A DNA stretch of 64,000 bases from Limonium bicolor (lineage: Eukaryota > Streptophyta > Magnoliopsida > Caryophyllales > Plumbaginaceae), in the NCBI GenBank assembly GCA_023374045.1, contig CM041776.1, forward strand, positions 476,893,375-476,957,374. Direction: 5' to 3'. Positions 43,750 through 57,337 of the stretch are shown here, piece by piece. The notes beneath the pieces were generated by a model that had not been told where the DNA came from, ran no database searches, and saw nothing but the letters and a program-made list of their open reading frames with translations. How positions within the stretch are numbered: the first letter of the stretch is position 1; every line of letters starts with the position of its first letter. Made by a program: the position numbers and the translations under genes.

Positions 43750-45111
43750 CCGCCATCCTATCCTACTGCTTTCTTTTATTTTATTGTTTTTCTGTACTTT
43801 TCTATTTTTCTGAATTGCTTTACTTTTGTCTGTTAAAACTAACGGTACAACACGAGACTAACAGGTGAAGTGATGGTGTTTATATTTGCCGGTGCTTAAA
43901 TTCTGATTGCTAAGTTTCCTGTTTCTCTGAGCAGTACAACATTCGTCACTGATTTATTTACATGTCCTATCTACTGCGAAACGAATGGCTTGGGAAATTA
44001 GCAACTTTTACTCTGCACAACACGCATACTGTCTGTGACTCATGAGGAATATCTCGACCCCTGCAAAACTTCAAGTGTGAAAGAAACATCTTCCTCAATC
44101 TATAACACCAGGGGAGTCTCAGTTCCTAATTTAACTTATTGATGTTCCACCTTTCTTGCGTTGAGGGTTACTTATTGCATATGCATCTATTATGAGTATA
44201 GCATGTTTTGAAAGCTCTTTTCACTACTTTTCTTCTATGACCAATGAGGACATTGCTCCTCTTAAGTGTGAGGAAGGAAAGACCTTTCCCTGAAAACATG
44301 CTAGTTGTTCTTTAATGCCACACTTGCTTTTTACTGCTCTAATGCCTGTGCACACCGAGTGAAATTAAACCAAGTGAAAAACCGTAGGAATCTTTTTGCT
44401 TGATGAGGTTTGTATAAATAATTTTATTTAAAAAAATACTCTCTTTTCACTAAAATCTGGTAGATTGCTAGTTGTGGAAACCAGATTATTTTAGCTTGGG
44501 ATTTTGGAAATGAAGTGAATGTTTGGAATGAAAAGGATAAGGCAAGGTACTCACTGATTAAAATTTTTTTCCTAACAATAGCAGGCCTCGTCTATCCGTT
44601 ATTAAGTCTTAAGGGTGCCTTAACACCTATCTACCTAAGGTCTCGGGATCTGGGATAGTTGGCCCAACACCATCTCAAGGATAGAGAGAAAAGTCTGGGT
44701 TACGGAATAACTCTGCAAGATCTCAAATATTAGTTTGTTTTATACATAATTCTTGAAGATAAATGCTTTCGCTTACAAAAGAGATAATTGCAGTTAAAAT
44801 TATACTTTTGATCATGAGTGCGTGGTGTTGAAAGGTATTACGGAATAAGGCATTACTTCACACCCCTTGTCATCCAAAGGTTAGAGGATTGTAAATTGGT
44901 GGAAAGTCCCAAGCTAAGTAACTTGTTTTCTACAATCTAGTTTCTCTATGCTTTTACAAAATTGTTCGTCCTTCACTGTTTATGAAAACCTACCTCTAAA
45001 GAGCAAGATTATTCTCTCATTTATCACTTTGTTTGATTTTGCCCTGCACTTGTTTAATTTGAGGTTATTTAACTGTTTTTAGAGATATTCTTATTTCTTA
45101 TTTGCTTGAGG
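43750..45111 (+). other. Athila 3' untranslated region
   Basis: About 1.4 kb without coding capacity. It includes recurring AAGTGTGAGGAA(A/G) phrases (near 44070, 44265 and 45126) that resemble the polypurine region. This long non-coding tail is normal for Athila elements. Confidence 0.75.
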
Positions 45112-45139
45112 ACAAGCAAAAGCTTAAGTGTGAGGAAGT
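45112..45139 (+). other. Athila polypurine region
   Basis: TTGCTTGAGGACAAGCAAAA ends just before 45121 and AAGTGTGAGGAAGT follows up to the LTR start at 45140. GCTTGAGGACAAGC is itself an inverted repeat. The phrase is a hallmark of Athila elements. Confidence 0.85.
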
Positions 45140-46780
45140 TGATAAGTGTGAAACATATAGGCATTAAGGGCTTAATTACCTTATAATCTGTTACAATTTA
45201 AGCAATGTTCCCACTTATTCTATGTTTTTCCTAAGATTGATGTTTTGATATGAACTGATGCATTTTATATGCTAAATATAGGAAAAACCTAGAGAAATGA
45301 AGATTTTACATCATAAGGGTTGCAACACAACAAACGGGAACAAATCTGGAAAAAGAGGCAAAGATTGGTCACGTCCGGTTCAGAAGGGCCGGATGCAAAT
45401 CGGACGTCAACACATCCGGATTCGGAAACACAGCCGGACGTGACCCAAACTCCAGATCCGAGAGTTCTGTGTCTTGTCCGGATCCGGACAACGATCCGGA
45501 CAAACACCGAGTTTCAGATCCAAAACCGCTGTCTCACATCCGGATCGGACACCCCAGATCCGGACGTCACACAGAGATGAAAAATAAAAATGCAATCGCG
45601 TGATAATCGGGCTTTGAGGCGAAATTATCAGACAAAGCAAGTTTAGCCCATACCTCCTTAAATTAAGCAGCGGCCATGCTCAATTAATTTCCCCACCACA
45701 CCACTAACCTATGTTTTTCTTCTAAGCCTATATAAACCCAGCTCAATCCTTCATTTCAATCGTCCCAGACTCTCAGAGTCTAAGCAATACACTCTCCTCC
45801 TCTCTACATATCCTCTCATCCACGCTCGCTCCATCTCCATTCATAACTTTCCCCGTAACTCCTCACCCTCATTCACAGACAGAACCTGCTCACAGCGCTT
45901 CATTACCCGCGGATTTGACGTCCGGATCCGGACACAGCCAGAAACGCGTCCGGATCTACGTCCGACCCAAGACAGCCGGACGTGACTCAGACGAGTGTGG
46001 AATTTGCAGAATCGTCGACGGCTTCTAAAATCAGTTTTTCTGCTAAATCCCTCTATCCTTATGCTGTTTATATTGAGCATTGTTATTTTGTCTATGGCTG
46101 AGTAGTCGTTTTAATTTCGGTTTACTATGTATCTCTAGAATAATTATTTCTGAACCTTTGTGATTTTCTGCAGTACAATAGAATAAAGTTCTTTTCCCTT
46201 ATGAATTCCTAGACTTGTTCTGATCAATTAATGAGTTTATCAGTTTGTTAGCTTATAAGTGAGAACTGCGGCTATCAATTGACTACAGGGAAAGAACCAG
46301 TTAGTATAGAGATGGTAATTCCTCTAAACACTAGCTGACCATTAATCTAGACTACACTTAAAGCAATTAGTAAACAGTGGATTCATAACGAGAGTTAGGA
46401 TTCGGTCTTTGCTAATTAGAATTCGTGGAACGGGAACCGAATACGAGTTATCCTTATTCTAGGGTTTTATTCAGAATTCTGTAGAAATCACTTAGGGGAA
46501 GAAATTGCAAACCTAGAGAGATAGTAAACCGGAATTTCCTTTCAAACAAAATCAAAACAATTATTTACCTGTTATTTATTGCTTATTGAACTCCTTACAA
46601 TATTCACCATCACATACAAAACCCCCCAATTTCCTGTTATTTTTATTGTTCTTATTTTGTGTGTAAGTAGAAATTAAACTAGCCACTGCCTCCTTGGATT
46701 CGATACTCAAGGAATACTCCGAGATTTAAACTTACTATGATCGACCGGTACACTTGCCGTTAGGTTAAACCCCCCCAACA
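45140..46780 (+). repeat. Athila 3' LTR
   Basis: Starts TGATAAGTGTGAAAC and ends near CCCCCCCAACA at 46780 after a CACTTGCCGTTAGGTT phrase. A TATA box (TATATAA) is at 45729-45735. Clusters of TCCGGA-based palindromes lie at 45373-45565 and 45918-45985. Open frames in this LTR cross the clusters and are shadows. It differs strongly from the left LTR. Confidence 0.75.
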
Positions 46781-48526
46781 ACAATTTACCGTTAGGTTTT
46801 ACCCTAACATAGTCCCACGTACACACAAGGTGCTCACTACCCTGATCATCCGAAGACTCCGGGACTATTTCACTTTGCTTTTGTAAAGGCGTCCATTTAG
46901 GTGACCAAGGGCCTGGTGTCAACGGTAGCACACTCCGCCTGACGATCTGTCTAGGTTCGTTCAGGATTAACTAGGGAAAACCCGACACAGGTTAACCCAA
47001 GAGATCTCTACGCGCGACCAGCAGCCGGTGACTGTCTGGATTAAGGTACAACATCAATTTCATTCACACTCCATTGTTAACTTGTTAGTTAGTAAATCTG
47101 TTACAGTTTTAATTATGAAAACACCACTTAATTTGTTGGCTGCCCTGTGGGTCTTACGCATGCCTAGAATGATTCTAGGTAGTACTTATGTTCGAGTCGA
47201 AGCTCTAGGAACCGACAATGTCGTGTCCCGTTCCTAAGTGTTGTACTTAGGTTATAACTACATACTTGTAATACTTATTGTATTAGGTCAGGCAACGGTA
47301 ATCACAATCACACAACTCGTATATGTAGTTTTATATAAGTCGATCTATAGTCGACGTAGTATTAGTCCCGTAGGACGTTCGTGCATAAATAAATAATGTA
47401 GTAAACACATATATCCATCACACACATTATCAAACAAATCTGAGCCCGAGGAATTCCTCAGGATAACCCGGATCAAATCCCTTTACATGCCGTACACCTT
47501 AGACCAAGGATGCGCAATGTAGACCACTAAGCTTTCTCGAGCGCGCACGTCTGACAGGCGATCTAAACATACAAAGAACGCTAAGTGTCAATCCACAAGA
47601 CAATACGATTCGGTATTTCCGAATAACGTCAGTAACCCCGGTATTACATTCCCGGATTTCAATAGTTAATAGTTAAGGTATCATTATCCTTAAAAACTCC
47701 TTACTCGTAGTAAGTATTAATATTCAGTTTAACAAAGACGTCGGTTTCTATACGGACGTCATAATTAACGTTTTCCACTTAGGAATTACAGTTTCCAACC
47801 GTAGTATTTAGTAAGCGTTACGCTTAATACAATTTCGTTCGTTCTAGTATAATTAATTCAACTATTATATCGCATGCATAGGTATTGTTATAACATATAG
47901 TTGCATGCATGGTTACATTTTTATAACCTATGGTTGCATGCATTCCATGCAACGTTAATTTATATTGCATGGTATATTACTATTCCTTAACATATCTTAT
48001 ATTATACAACTCTCCATTTATGTAACAAGTTGTATTCATTTAAAACCTTATGACTTTATAGTACGTAATTATACTAACAAGTCAACATTTATTATTTACT
48101 AGTATATGGTTTGTAAACCATAGTTTATATGCATGTCACTTGCGCTAATATACATATGTGTACATATATACCTTGTTTTCTTAATGAAATAAGAAACTTT
48201 GTATTATGTACATATTATTCCTTATACAAGGTTTATTTAAACCATTCCAAAATCATATATTAGCCATAGTATTTATGTCATTGTATACTATAGTTTATAT
48301 CTACCTTTTTGGTATATAAGCATGCGCTACAGCATGTTGATTTTATAAACCATACTTTTGACCACATAAAATCATAAAGTGTTACACTTATATCATGATA
48401 CCATATGGTATGATATTTTATATGTCATTAAACTTATAACATATAGTTTTAGTAATTGTTTGTATGTGTACCGAAAAGCATATACATGTGATATACTTAT
48501 TTTTTTTATTCCCCATAATTTTCATT
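46781..48526. other. AT-rich LTR-like remnant, left part
   Basis: No supported gene. A GC-richer block at 46800-47020 gives way to AT-rich sequence. It contains repeated TTGCATGCAT-type words near 47880-47945 and many TATA/ATATAG words. It probably belongs to an old reverse-oriented Tekay-type LTR whose other part is 53072-57056, split by the solo LTR. Confidence 0.45.
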
Positions 48527-51500
48527 TGTAACACCCCAACTCAATCCAAATGTGGTCTCGCAACTTAACAGCATATATATATATACATGTCACAGCGAAA
48601 TTCTTTACACTCCAGGACCTTGCCACGGTCTGACTACAGAATATACCGAACATTAGTACATAACAACCTCAACCAAAAACATATTCTTCTTACAATCCTC
48701 TCACAACCTATACATCTTACTAACTCAATTGCCATACGAGTGTACATGCACAACTCGTAGGTCACACTTAATCCTTAACACTTGTATCCTCTTCTTACTC
48801 TTGCGACGGCCGCCTCCTGATGTACACCTGTGTAGTAAAAATAGCCCCCAAAGGGGGTCAGCACGAATGCTGGTACGATCCTCTCATGGCCCCGAAGCTA
48901 ACGTGGCTACGACGACTAATTGTCGATAGCGTGGAGGTTGATTAGATGCACAACACAATAGTAAATGCTGTAAACAACAATCCAATATGAACAATTAAAG
49001 TTCACACACAATGAACGACTTAAATGCGTTCCCTCAATTAGAGAGTTAATTGTTTAACTCCTTAAGTTATATTTCCTCTTAATCTTAGTCCATCCTTACC
49101 CACCTCAATCTTAATCTTATCTTAATCTTAGAAAATAACCACCCTTTAATAAGGAGTGGATGTAGCTTATCTTAGCCTTAACAATACAAACCATCCTTTA
49201 AAAACAATGGTTGCAACTTATCTTAACCTTACCTTATGTATGCCAACCGTTCTCTCATTGGGAACAGGTTAGCCCTTAGTTCGTTGTTTATTTTTGTAGG
49301 GCTTGGTTAACCCTAGCCAGCAGCAGGACACTTACCGCAATAAACAACATTCTTAAATTGTTGGGGATGTAGGCTTGATCCCCCCACGCCATCTTAAAGC
49401 CACCTACCTTGGACTATGTCCAATGTAGCCGAGCCGGCCAACCGACCCAAGGCTACTAGTCGAGGACTAGTCCTTAATCGGAAGTCGAATCTGCTATAGA
49501 TACCGACCCCCTTTCCTTAGCATGCATAACCGGAGATCGGTCCCGGGTTTCCTCACTCAAGTTCCAGTTAGTAGTAGTCTCAAGACCATGTTTGTTGGTT
49601 AACCTCTTTTGGTTTATATCGTCCCATATTAGGGAGCGTTCCTTAGTCTCACTCATTTCCTTACTAAACGTTGGTTAGTAAGTTCTCACGGTATGTTGTG
49701 TTAGTTTTCAAACATCACACAACAATACAATAAATATAATATTCCGGTTGCATGCTTTATCTTGTTTAGTGAGCACACAAAAACAAATAGCACACTAGCC
49801 GAGGGACACCTCGTTAGCAAGCAGGTCACAAGAAGAACTATACCGTTCACCGTTGGTCGTTCGGTTGCTTACTCTCTTCCGGAGTCCAAATCCCCAAGTC
49901 CTAAAACATTCATTCAGTTTTAGGTTGTTAATCACTTAACTTAATCCAACTTACTTAACTTACTTAACCCTTAATGATTCCCACCTAACACCTCTTAAGT
50001 CTTACAACTTAATCTTACAAACTTAACCTTAAACTTTTAAGCTTATAATTAACTTAATCCCCTAGGTCCTTATACCTCTAGTAATCTTTGCCCCCTCAAT
50101 GGGGTACCCTTAATACCACTAAACTCTCTTAGGGTTTTCTTTTTTTTTTTATATATATTTTTAGGCTCGACTGAACTTCCGACCGACCTTACCCAAGGTC
50201 GGTCCATTCCAGAACATATTACCGCTTGAAAATTCTACCCCGACCGACCTTGCAAGTCCGGTCCCAAGGTCGGTCCGTTCCCGAGAGTTTCCCCGTGGGA
50301 TATTTAAGCCCGACCGAACTTGCCAAGTTCGGTCCCACGTTCGGTCGATTCCAGAGACTCAATTCGTACAACAAATACAAGCCCGACCGAACTTGTAAGT
50401 CCGGTCCCCAAGTTCGGTCGGTTCCAGAAACCCCTTCCGGTAGTGTAAACTGAGCTCGACCGACCTTGCAGGTCCGGTCCCAAGGTCGGTCGGCTCCAGA
50501 ACCTTGTTTCTAAATTCCCATTTGACTCCAAACTTCTCCACAAGTTCCCCCATGTGTCCTAATACCATTTAGGCACTTTAAACTCACCTTAGAACTTCCA
50601 CCAAACTCTCCAAAACAACTTCCAAAGATCTTCTCAAACATTTACTAAATTCTTACAAACACTCCTAACACTTGTCATATGATTCCTTACATTTTCCAAC
50701 TTGTAACCTTACCAAAACTTCAACCAACCCAAGTGTTCCCTCCTTAACAGTTTGAGCACTTCATAAACATCATCTTCCATCTTCAATTCATTTACCTTAA
50801 CCATGCACACCCTCCTTAGACTTTTCCCACTTCTTTTATGCAGCTTACTCACTATTCTCATGATCATACCCTCCTATACGTTCCTAGCCAATCTACAACC
50901 TTCTCCTTCAATCTTCACTCCCATCACCTAAGTCCACTCGTTACCATCTAAACTAAAACCTTATTGTTCCACTACTAGCATCATCACTACTTAGACAAGC
51001 TTCCCAAGACTTTCATTGATATATTCCCAAGTTCATACCTAAATCACCTTAAGCATTATACACCTTCTCCTTAAAACTTATGCACAAGTCTTACATTCCT
51101 CATATCATGATTTTGGTGTGTTTAATACACTCACCAATCCTCTAATTCCTCCTAGACATCTCTAGGTCATTCTAAACCTCAAGAACTCCTTAGTTAACTC
51201 ATTTCCACCCAATTTTCTTTTCATGCTCCCTAGTAAACCCTAGGGCATATTAACTCACCATTACCACTTAAACACTTTGTTTTCTACTCAAATTTCGCCA
51301 TAGCTTCTCTAGCATCTTATCATGCCCAAATGCATTGTTTTTGCTCATTCAACCATCTCACACACCTCAAGTTCTTTCTCATCATATCTCATCACCCAAA
51401 CCAACTCATTCACAACAAACTCAATATATTGCAATAATCTTAAATTGCATAGCACTAAGGCTCTTAAATGACATGGCTCTTAGGCCCTTAAATAACTTAA

Positions 51501-53071
51501 ACTTAAACACTGAATGTCCCACATATAAAAGCCTTCAACCTGCAAGTACACTCATCAATATCATAGTAGTTATAATGATCTTAAAATCCATCTTAAACTT
51601 ATATTACTAACTCATTCCCATTGGCTCCTTAGTCACAAGTTCATAAGCTTGTTTAAACTCTTTTTCTTAGGTTATACAACCCAATACACAATGTAAGCTC
51701 TAAGCCACATTGGTATCCACCTAAACTCATCCCTTAAAACTTAAACCACCATTAGGTAAGCATTTTACCTTGTTTTCTCAAGCTTATGTTATCTCCCTCC
51801 TTAGACCTTCTTCTTGAATGAATATCGGCCACCACTTAAACTTCCTTTGCCAATGTTCTAATCAATATTCAATGACTCTCATGAGTACTAGACAATACAC
51901 TAACCTCAAGGAGTGAAAACCTAGGTTAGAAATGTGTTCTAAGGCATAAAAGTGGATGATTACCTTTGAAGTCTCAAGGTAGACTTGGGCATTGAATGAA
52001 ATAGGACCTCCACTAGTCCTTGGTGAATAAATCAAGCTAGAACAAGGCATAAAAACAAGGCCCCATGAGTAGTAATTTTCGGCCATGTGGAAGAAATGAT
52101 GGAAACATGGTTTTTCTTACATTTTCTTTACCTTAAGAGAATGGAGAAGCTAATGAGCTCTTTAAACTTGATTTTCCTCCATCAATGGAGTTTTCTCATG
52201 GCACCAAACTTGAGCTTTGCAAGATTTGAAAAGATAGAAAGCTAGAGCTTGAGCTAACTAAGAATAATATGTGTTTAGTTTTTGATTTGGAGCTAAAATG
52301 AGCAAGTTATGGACAAGGCAAGGTGAGGCAACCATGGAGGCTGCTTGGGACGGTTTGGAACAGAGGAAAAGAAGAAGAGAACCGTGGAAGAAGAGGAGAA
52401 ATGAAGAAGAGAGGAGAGAGGTAGGCTAATATAAGGTATTTTGCTTTTATAAAGCAAATAGTACTATTCTCTCTTTTACTCTTATTTTCCTTTATTTGCT
52501 TAGTCATGTGGTGACTCCTCACATCAAAACCGGCCCCCTCTTGTAATTGGAGATATTTATGGTCTTATTTGACCATCTCATTGACTTATGTTGACTTAAG
52601 CTTAATTTGGGCACTATTTGGCACTATTCACTAATTAGTGCACATATTCGTGAAATTTTTGGTTTCCCATTGATTTAGGCTTCCTAATGTGATACTAATT
52701 AGTACACATGTTGATTAAAGAGTAATGATGGACATTTAGCCACTCAAAACTCAATTCTAAGACAATTTCTCAAAAAGGTGCTTTAAGGAGTCTTAAAGCA
52801 CATTTTGTGTTTAAGCTTGTTTTTGAGCTTGGTTTTCTTTGCTAATTGATTTAAAATGTCAATTAGCATATTACTAAAGTCTTATAATGGTATTTGGGTG
52901 CTAATCAAAGTCACTCCAAGCTTAGAGCATGTTTTTGCCCAAATTGCCCTTAAGGCACTTTCTTGTGTTTTCCTTGGTTTAAATTGTCTACCAATCTTTC
53001 TAAGGCATATTTTAGCCTTACTACATCATAAATTGATGTTTACTTAGCATACTTAGGTTTGGGGTATTTCA
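48527..53071 (-). mobile_element. Solo LTR of the Element 2 family
   Basis: Begins TGTAACACCCC and ends GGGGTATTTCA on the + strand (reverse of Element 2 LTR orientation), 4,545 bases. It is flanked by the duplication tcatt (48522-48526 and 53072-53076). It contains the Element 2-type GGTCGG inverted-repeat array at 50160-50515 and the AAGGAGTCTTAAAGCACAT phrase near 52785-52803. It is clearly diverged from the two Element 2 LTRs, so it is older. No interior is present. Confidence 0.94.
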
Positions 53072-53076
53072 TCATT

Positions 53077-56000
53077 AATCACTATATACTCACATAACTT
53101 ATACCATGTTATAAATACCTTATTCCATAACATCAAAACTTTGTAACAAGATATAATCTATAGTTCGTAATATTTCCCCTTAATTGCCGAATAGGCATAT
53201 ATTTAATATTTCATTTCCTTTCAAACCCCACACTTTATTATTATTACAATTTCACCACAATTTTTATAACATACTTAACTTACCATATATTATAGCATTT
53301 GAATCATATAGTATGTATACTATATAGTTTCAATATTTCCGAAAAATACAAACAAACCCTTAGGTTCTGTTTTTTTGTTTTAACCCTTAATTTCCCATAT
53401 TTATACTTTTACCACAAATCTTATAATATTTTTACATATCATATGTTATATCATTCCAAACATTATATTATTTATAACATATAGTTTTTATATGTTATTT
53501 CCTTAATATTACCGAACAGCCCATAGCTGTTTGGTATATTTCTTTTCCAGCCACTATCTTTTCCTTATTTACAAAATAACCACATATATTATCATAATGT
53601 TTATACATGTGTTATACTATATAGTTTTAATATTCATTATTGATATAAACTATAGTTTCTTGTTACTTATTTCCACACAGCCCCCTTATGTTTCTGAAAT
53701 TCCTTTTTCCGCCCCCATCCTTTTCCTTATTTACATTTTGACCCAAATTTATATTATATGCTTTCATATGCCACAAAAATCATATATTATACTCTTTTAT
53801 CAATATACCCACTTATATAACTCCAAAAATTCCCAAATTTTATATTTAGGATATAAATCATCATATTAACCAATTTACACCTCTACTTTTTGGTATTTAC
53901 ATTCTATACCCCATAAGTTTCATAAATTCAACATTTCACTTATAGGGTTAATGTAAGTTCATAAATTAATTATTTATGACATTGAATTTGGTCAAACCTC
54001 CTAATATGGTCTATATTGACCTATTTATTTTCAGTTTGACCAGAGTTTGTATATTTACAGTTTGACCCCTATAATTTTCATAAATTACATTTTTGTCTCA
54101 AAACTTTATTCAATTTTATATAATTCATAAAATAAGGTTTAATGCATAGTTTTTGGTTATTACTTATAGTTAGCCCCTAAAATTTATTTAAATTGCAACT
54201 AAATTCCACACACTTACGGTAACATCATTTTGTTCTAAATTCATTTTAAATCCATTTTTAAGTTAATATAACAATTAAATTAAATGGCCTAAAATGCTTG
54301 GCCTTGTTACAATAATTAACATTGGATAAAACTAAACATAAATTTCATAAAAACTATATTGCTTACGGCTTAATATATAGTTTTTCTTTAATGTTTCCTA
54401 AAATCATTTAATTGATTCCTATGACATAATATGTCATATAAACCTTATATTATCAACTAAAAAATGTTATAAAACATTATAATACATAGTTCAGCAATTT
54501 AAGACCATGTTTGGTCTCGGCTTTATTTCCCTTGCCCCCATATATTTTATAAATTATGTTTTTGACCCCTAATTAAATTCCTTGACCTTATAGGTCATTA
54601 ATTCACTAACTAACCAACCAAAAATGTGGTTAAACATTTTAACACATAATTAAGTTATTTAAACTCCATACTACCCATGACTTGTATATCTATACAACAA
54701 AGTATCATAAAAAACCATATTATATGATAAAGTAAGTATTACTCACCTAGTGTTGATTTTTCCAAGCTTTCAAGCACTCCAAACAACCCTTTAGGCTCTC
54801 GGCCTGATTAGTATGCAGCATGCAGTTAGTTTTTTTTGAATGGTTAATCACATAGGCTTAACATATATACTTGTTTAAGATAGAACTACTCACTTGCTAT
54901 TATTCAGTCACGGTTCTGTTCACACTTTGTGCAGAATATTTCCCATGGTTTCATTAAGATTTTGGCAGCGTTTTATGCAAGGAAAAGAGCTGGGATTAGC
55001 CATGAGCAGCAAGGACATTAAAGGTTGTTTTTAAGCTAGAAAAACTCATGGGATTTACCTTGGTTTAAGGCTGGTTTCAAGGACTACTTGTGCCTGTTTT
55101 GAGTGAGCAAAACAAGGTGTTATTCTGCTACTAATGTCAACATATATTACCGATGGAATTAAGAGGAGATAGGCAAGGTTTTTACCTAGTTTTGGAGTTG
55201 GTTATTATGGCTCATTCACGCCTGTTTTTACCCAGCAAAAGAGGTGTTAAACCACCACTTATAATAGCATATATATCACCGGTGGAATAAGTGTGTTAAT
55301 GGGGAAAACCTTACCGAAAAGGATGGAAGGTTAGCTCCCTGTATTGACGTGCTACTGCATGGATTATGGAGGTTTTTCCTCTCTGTTTTGTACGTGAAGA
55401 AAGTAGGGATTTAGGCTAGGAACTAGAAGTATATTACCAGTATAACAAGGAGGAAAAGCAGTGGGATTTTTCTTACCAAACTGATCAAGAATGGAGGCTT
55501 AAGCTTGGATCTTTTTCCTTCACTAAGCTGGGGTGTCCTCCTCTGTTTTTGGACGTGAAAGGAGCAAGGTTTGAGCTGGGAACTTCCTCTATTTTTCCCA
55601 CATAAAGACAGCAAGAAGGGAGCTTATAAGAGCTTGGAATAACTGGGAGAAAACCGGTAATGTAGTGCATGGAGTTTACCTTGTTTAGCTGGTATATTTC
55701 TTCCTTCTCTTCTCTGATTTTTCCACCGTAACACCCCTCTCTTCTAGCTCCCAATTTGCTTATAGAGTCTGGATGGAAGTGCTGGTTAGTTACTCCATTA
55801 GAAAGAGGAGAAAATGGTGAGAATTTTGATCACAAAGTTGGGTTTAAACCCTCACCTATAGCTCAAGCGGTTTGTGCTAGAAGTTGATAGAGCTTCTCTC
55901 GGTTCTGGGAAAACAAAAGAAAGCTAGGATGTTACTCTGGAAGAAGAAGAAAGGGTACTGTCATGGGGGAAAGAAATCGGCTATTATTGTATTAGATATT

Positions 56001-57056
56001 AGGCTTTGGGCAAACGGTCAAGGTGGGAAATTGAAGTAGTCTCCTGAGCTTGCAGATGTTGTCGGACATGATGGGTAGAAGTAGTAAAATAAGTTGATTG
56101 ATTTAGTTATTATATATATCATATATATTCATGCAGTAAGAATACTCATATGTTAGGAGTGGTATTCGGTGGTTTCTTGCAGGTTTGCAAGTGGATATGG
56201 TGGGCTAAATAGCAGGTGACGGTGTGTGGTCAAAGAAGGAAATATGGGTAGATAAGGCTTGTTTAGTATTATATAAAAAAGTTGTGTTGATCATTGCTTA
56301 CAAAGGTAACTGGATATGCCACATTTAATTGTTAGAGGAACCGGCCAGTATACACAGAGGAAACTGTCCATATTAATCGGCAATGGTCAGGCCAAAAAGG
56401 AGGGATAAGATTGCTTAACCTTTTTTTTGAAATGATAGAAATGTAGTAATGTTACTTTAATGAAGAAACGCGGTGTTTCATATTTAATTGGAAATGGGTA
56501 CAGTGACATGCCTTGTTAATAGCCTTAAACTGGCGGCAATTAATATCCAAGGTCAAGGGAACATATTGACCCTTGACATGATTAAGTGATTAAATGATAT
56601 TCTTGCACTATTTGGTTATTATCCACAAAACAATGCACATATTTTTGGTTATTTTGAAAAACTTGATTGATACATTTTAATGTGGTACGTTATGTCACAT
56701 TATTATTTTTAAGGGTATTCGAGACCCTAAAATCAAATAAAACTCATTTTGGAGACAATCTCACAAAAATGTGCTTTAAGAAAGCTTAGTGCACATTTGA
56801 TGTTCTAGTGCATTTCTGAGCTTGGTTTCCCTTAGAAACGGTTTTAATGTGTTCATTTATGTGTTATAATGCTCAGGTTAAAATTTTAGGTCAAACGGAG
56901 TTCGTTTGGATATTTAATCACCCTAAAAGATCAACGGGTGTATTTCTTGCTTTCTGTTAAACTTTGTTGTGTTTAACTTATTTTTAAGGCATGTTTAGGC
57001 CTTACTTTAATTGATTATATGTTTAATCAATATTTAATTAATTAGGGGTATTTCAA
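53077..57056 (-). repeat. Old AT-rich LTR-like remnant ending GGGGTATTTCA
   Basis: The end at 57046-57056 is the same LTR terminus as in Elements 1 and 2 (reverse orientation), and a GTGCTTTAAGAAAGCTTAGTGCACAT phrase near 56772 parallels the Element 2 LTR. Together with 46781-48526 it may be one diverged LTR of 5-6 kb. Very AT-rich. No supported gene; open frames at 53299, 53531, 55423 and 55485 have no recognisable family. Confidence 0.5.
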
Positions 57057-57337
57057 GAAGTACCTCATCAACAAAGGTAATTGTGAGAGATTTGTACATT
57101 TTCGTCTTTTCGTATATTGTTTAGGTATCTAATCTGATGATATTACTTGTGTAGGCTACTATTTCAGAAGGGATATAGTGCAGGACAGATTAAATCACTT
57201 ACTTGCTCTGCACCCCTTGATTCCTCCTTTTTTCAATGAGCTTCCCCCTGAGAAGTGGTCATGTGCATATGATGATTTCATATCAACTCTTTGTAATGGG
57301 GTGTTGAAGAGGGTTCGTCATATGACAAAAATGTGTG
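57057..57337 (+). other. Unidentified exon-like fragment
   Basis: A frame ending in YYFRRDIVQDRLNHLL and LHPLIPPFFNELPPEKWSC, preceded by a plausible TTTCAG-type acceptor, then a stretch reading into the PMD copy 1 breakpoint at about 57338. I do not recognise the family. It may be gene debris joined by rearrangement. Confidence 0.35.

Larger units (their letters stand above)
22669..46780 (+). mobile_element. Athila-type Ty3/gypsy element, lacking RT and integrase, interrupted by Element 2
   Basis: Runs from a TGATAAGTG LTR start at 22669 to an LTR end near 46780. It contains an Athila-like gag leader and N-terminus (about 24280-24440), the rest of gag and protease (39176-41155), an env-like ORF (42417-43749), a long 3' untranslated region, the typical GAGGACAAGCAAAAG tract and a 3' LTR. 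No reverse transcriptase, RNase H or integrase is present between protease and the env-like ORF. The left and right LTRs differ strongly in sequence and in repeat motif, and no target duplication matches, so the whole may be a recombinant of two Athila subfamilies. Confidence 0.8.
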
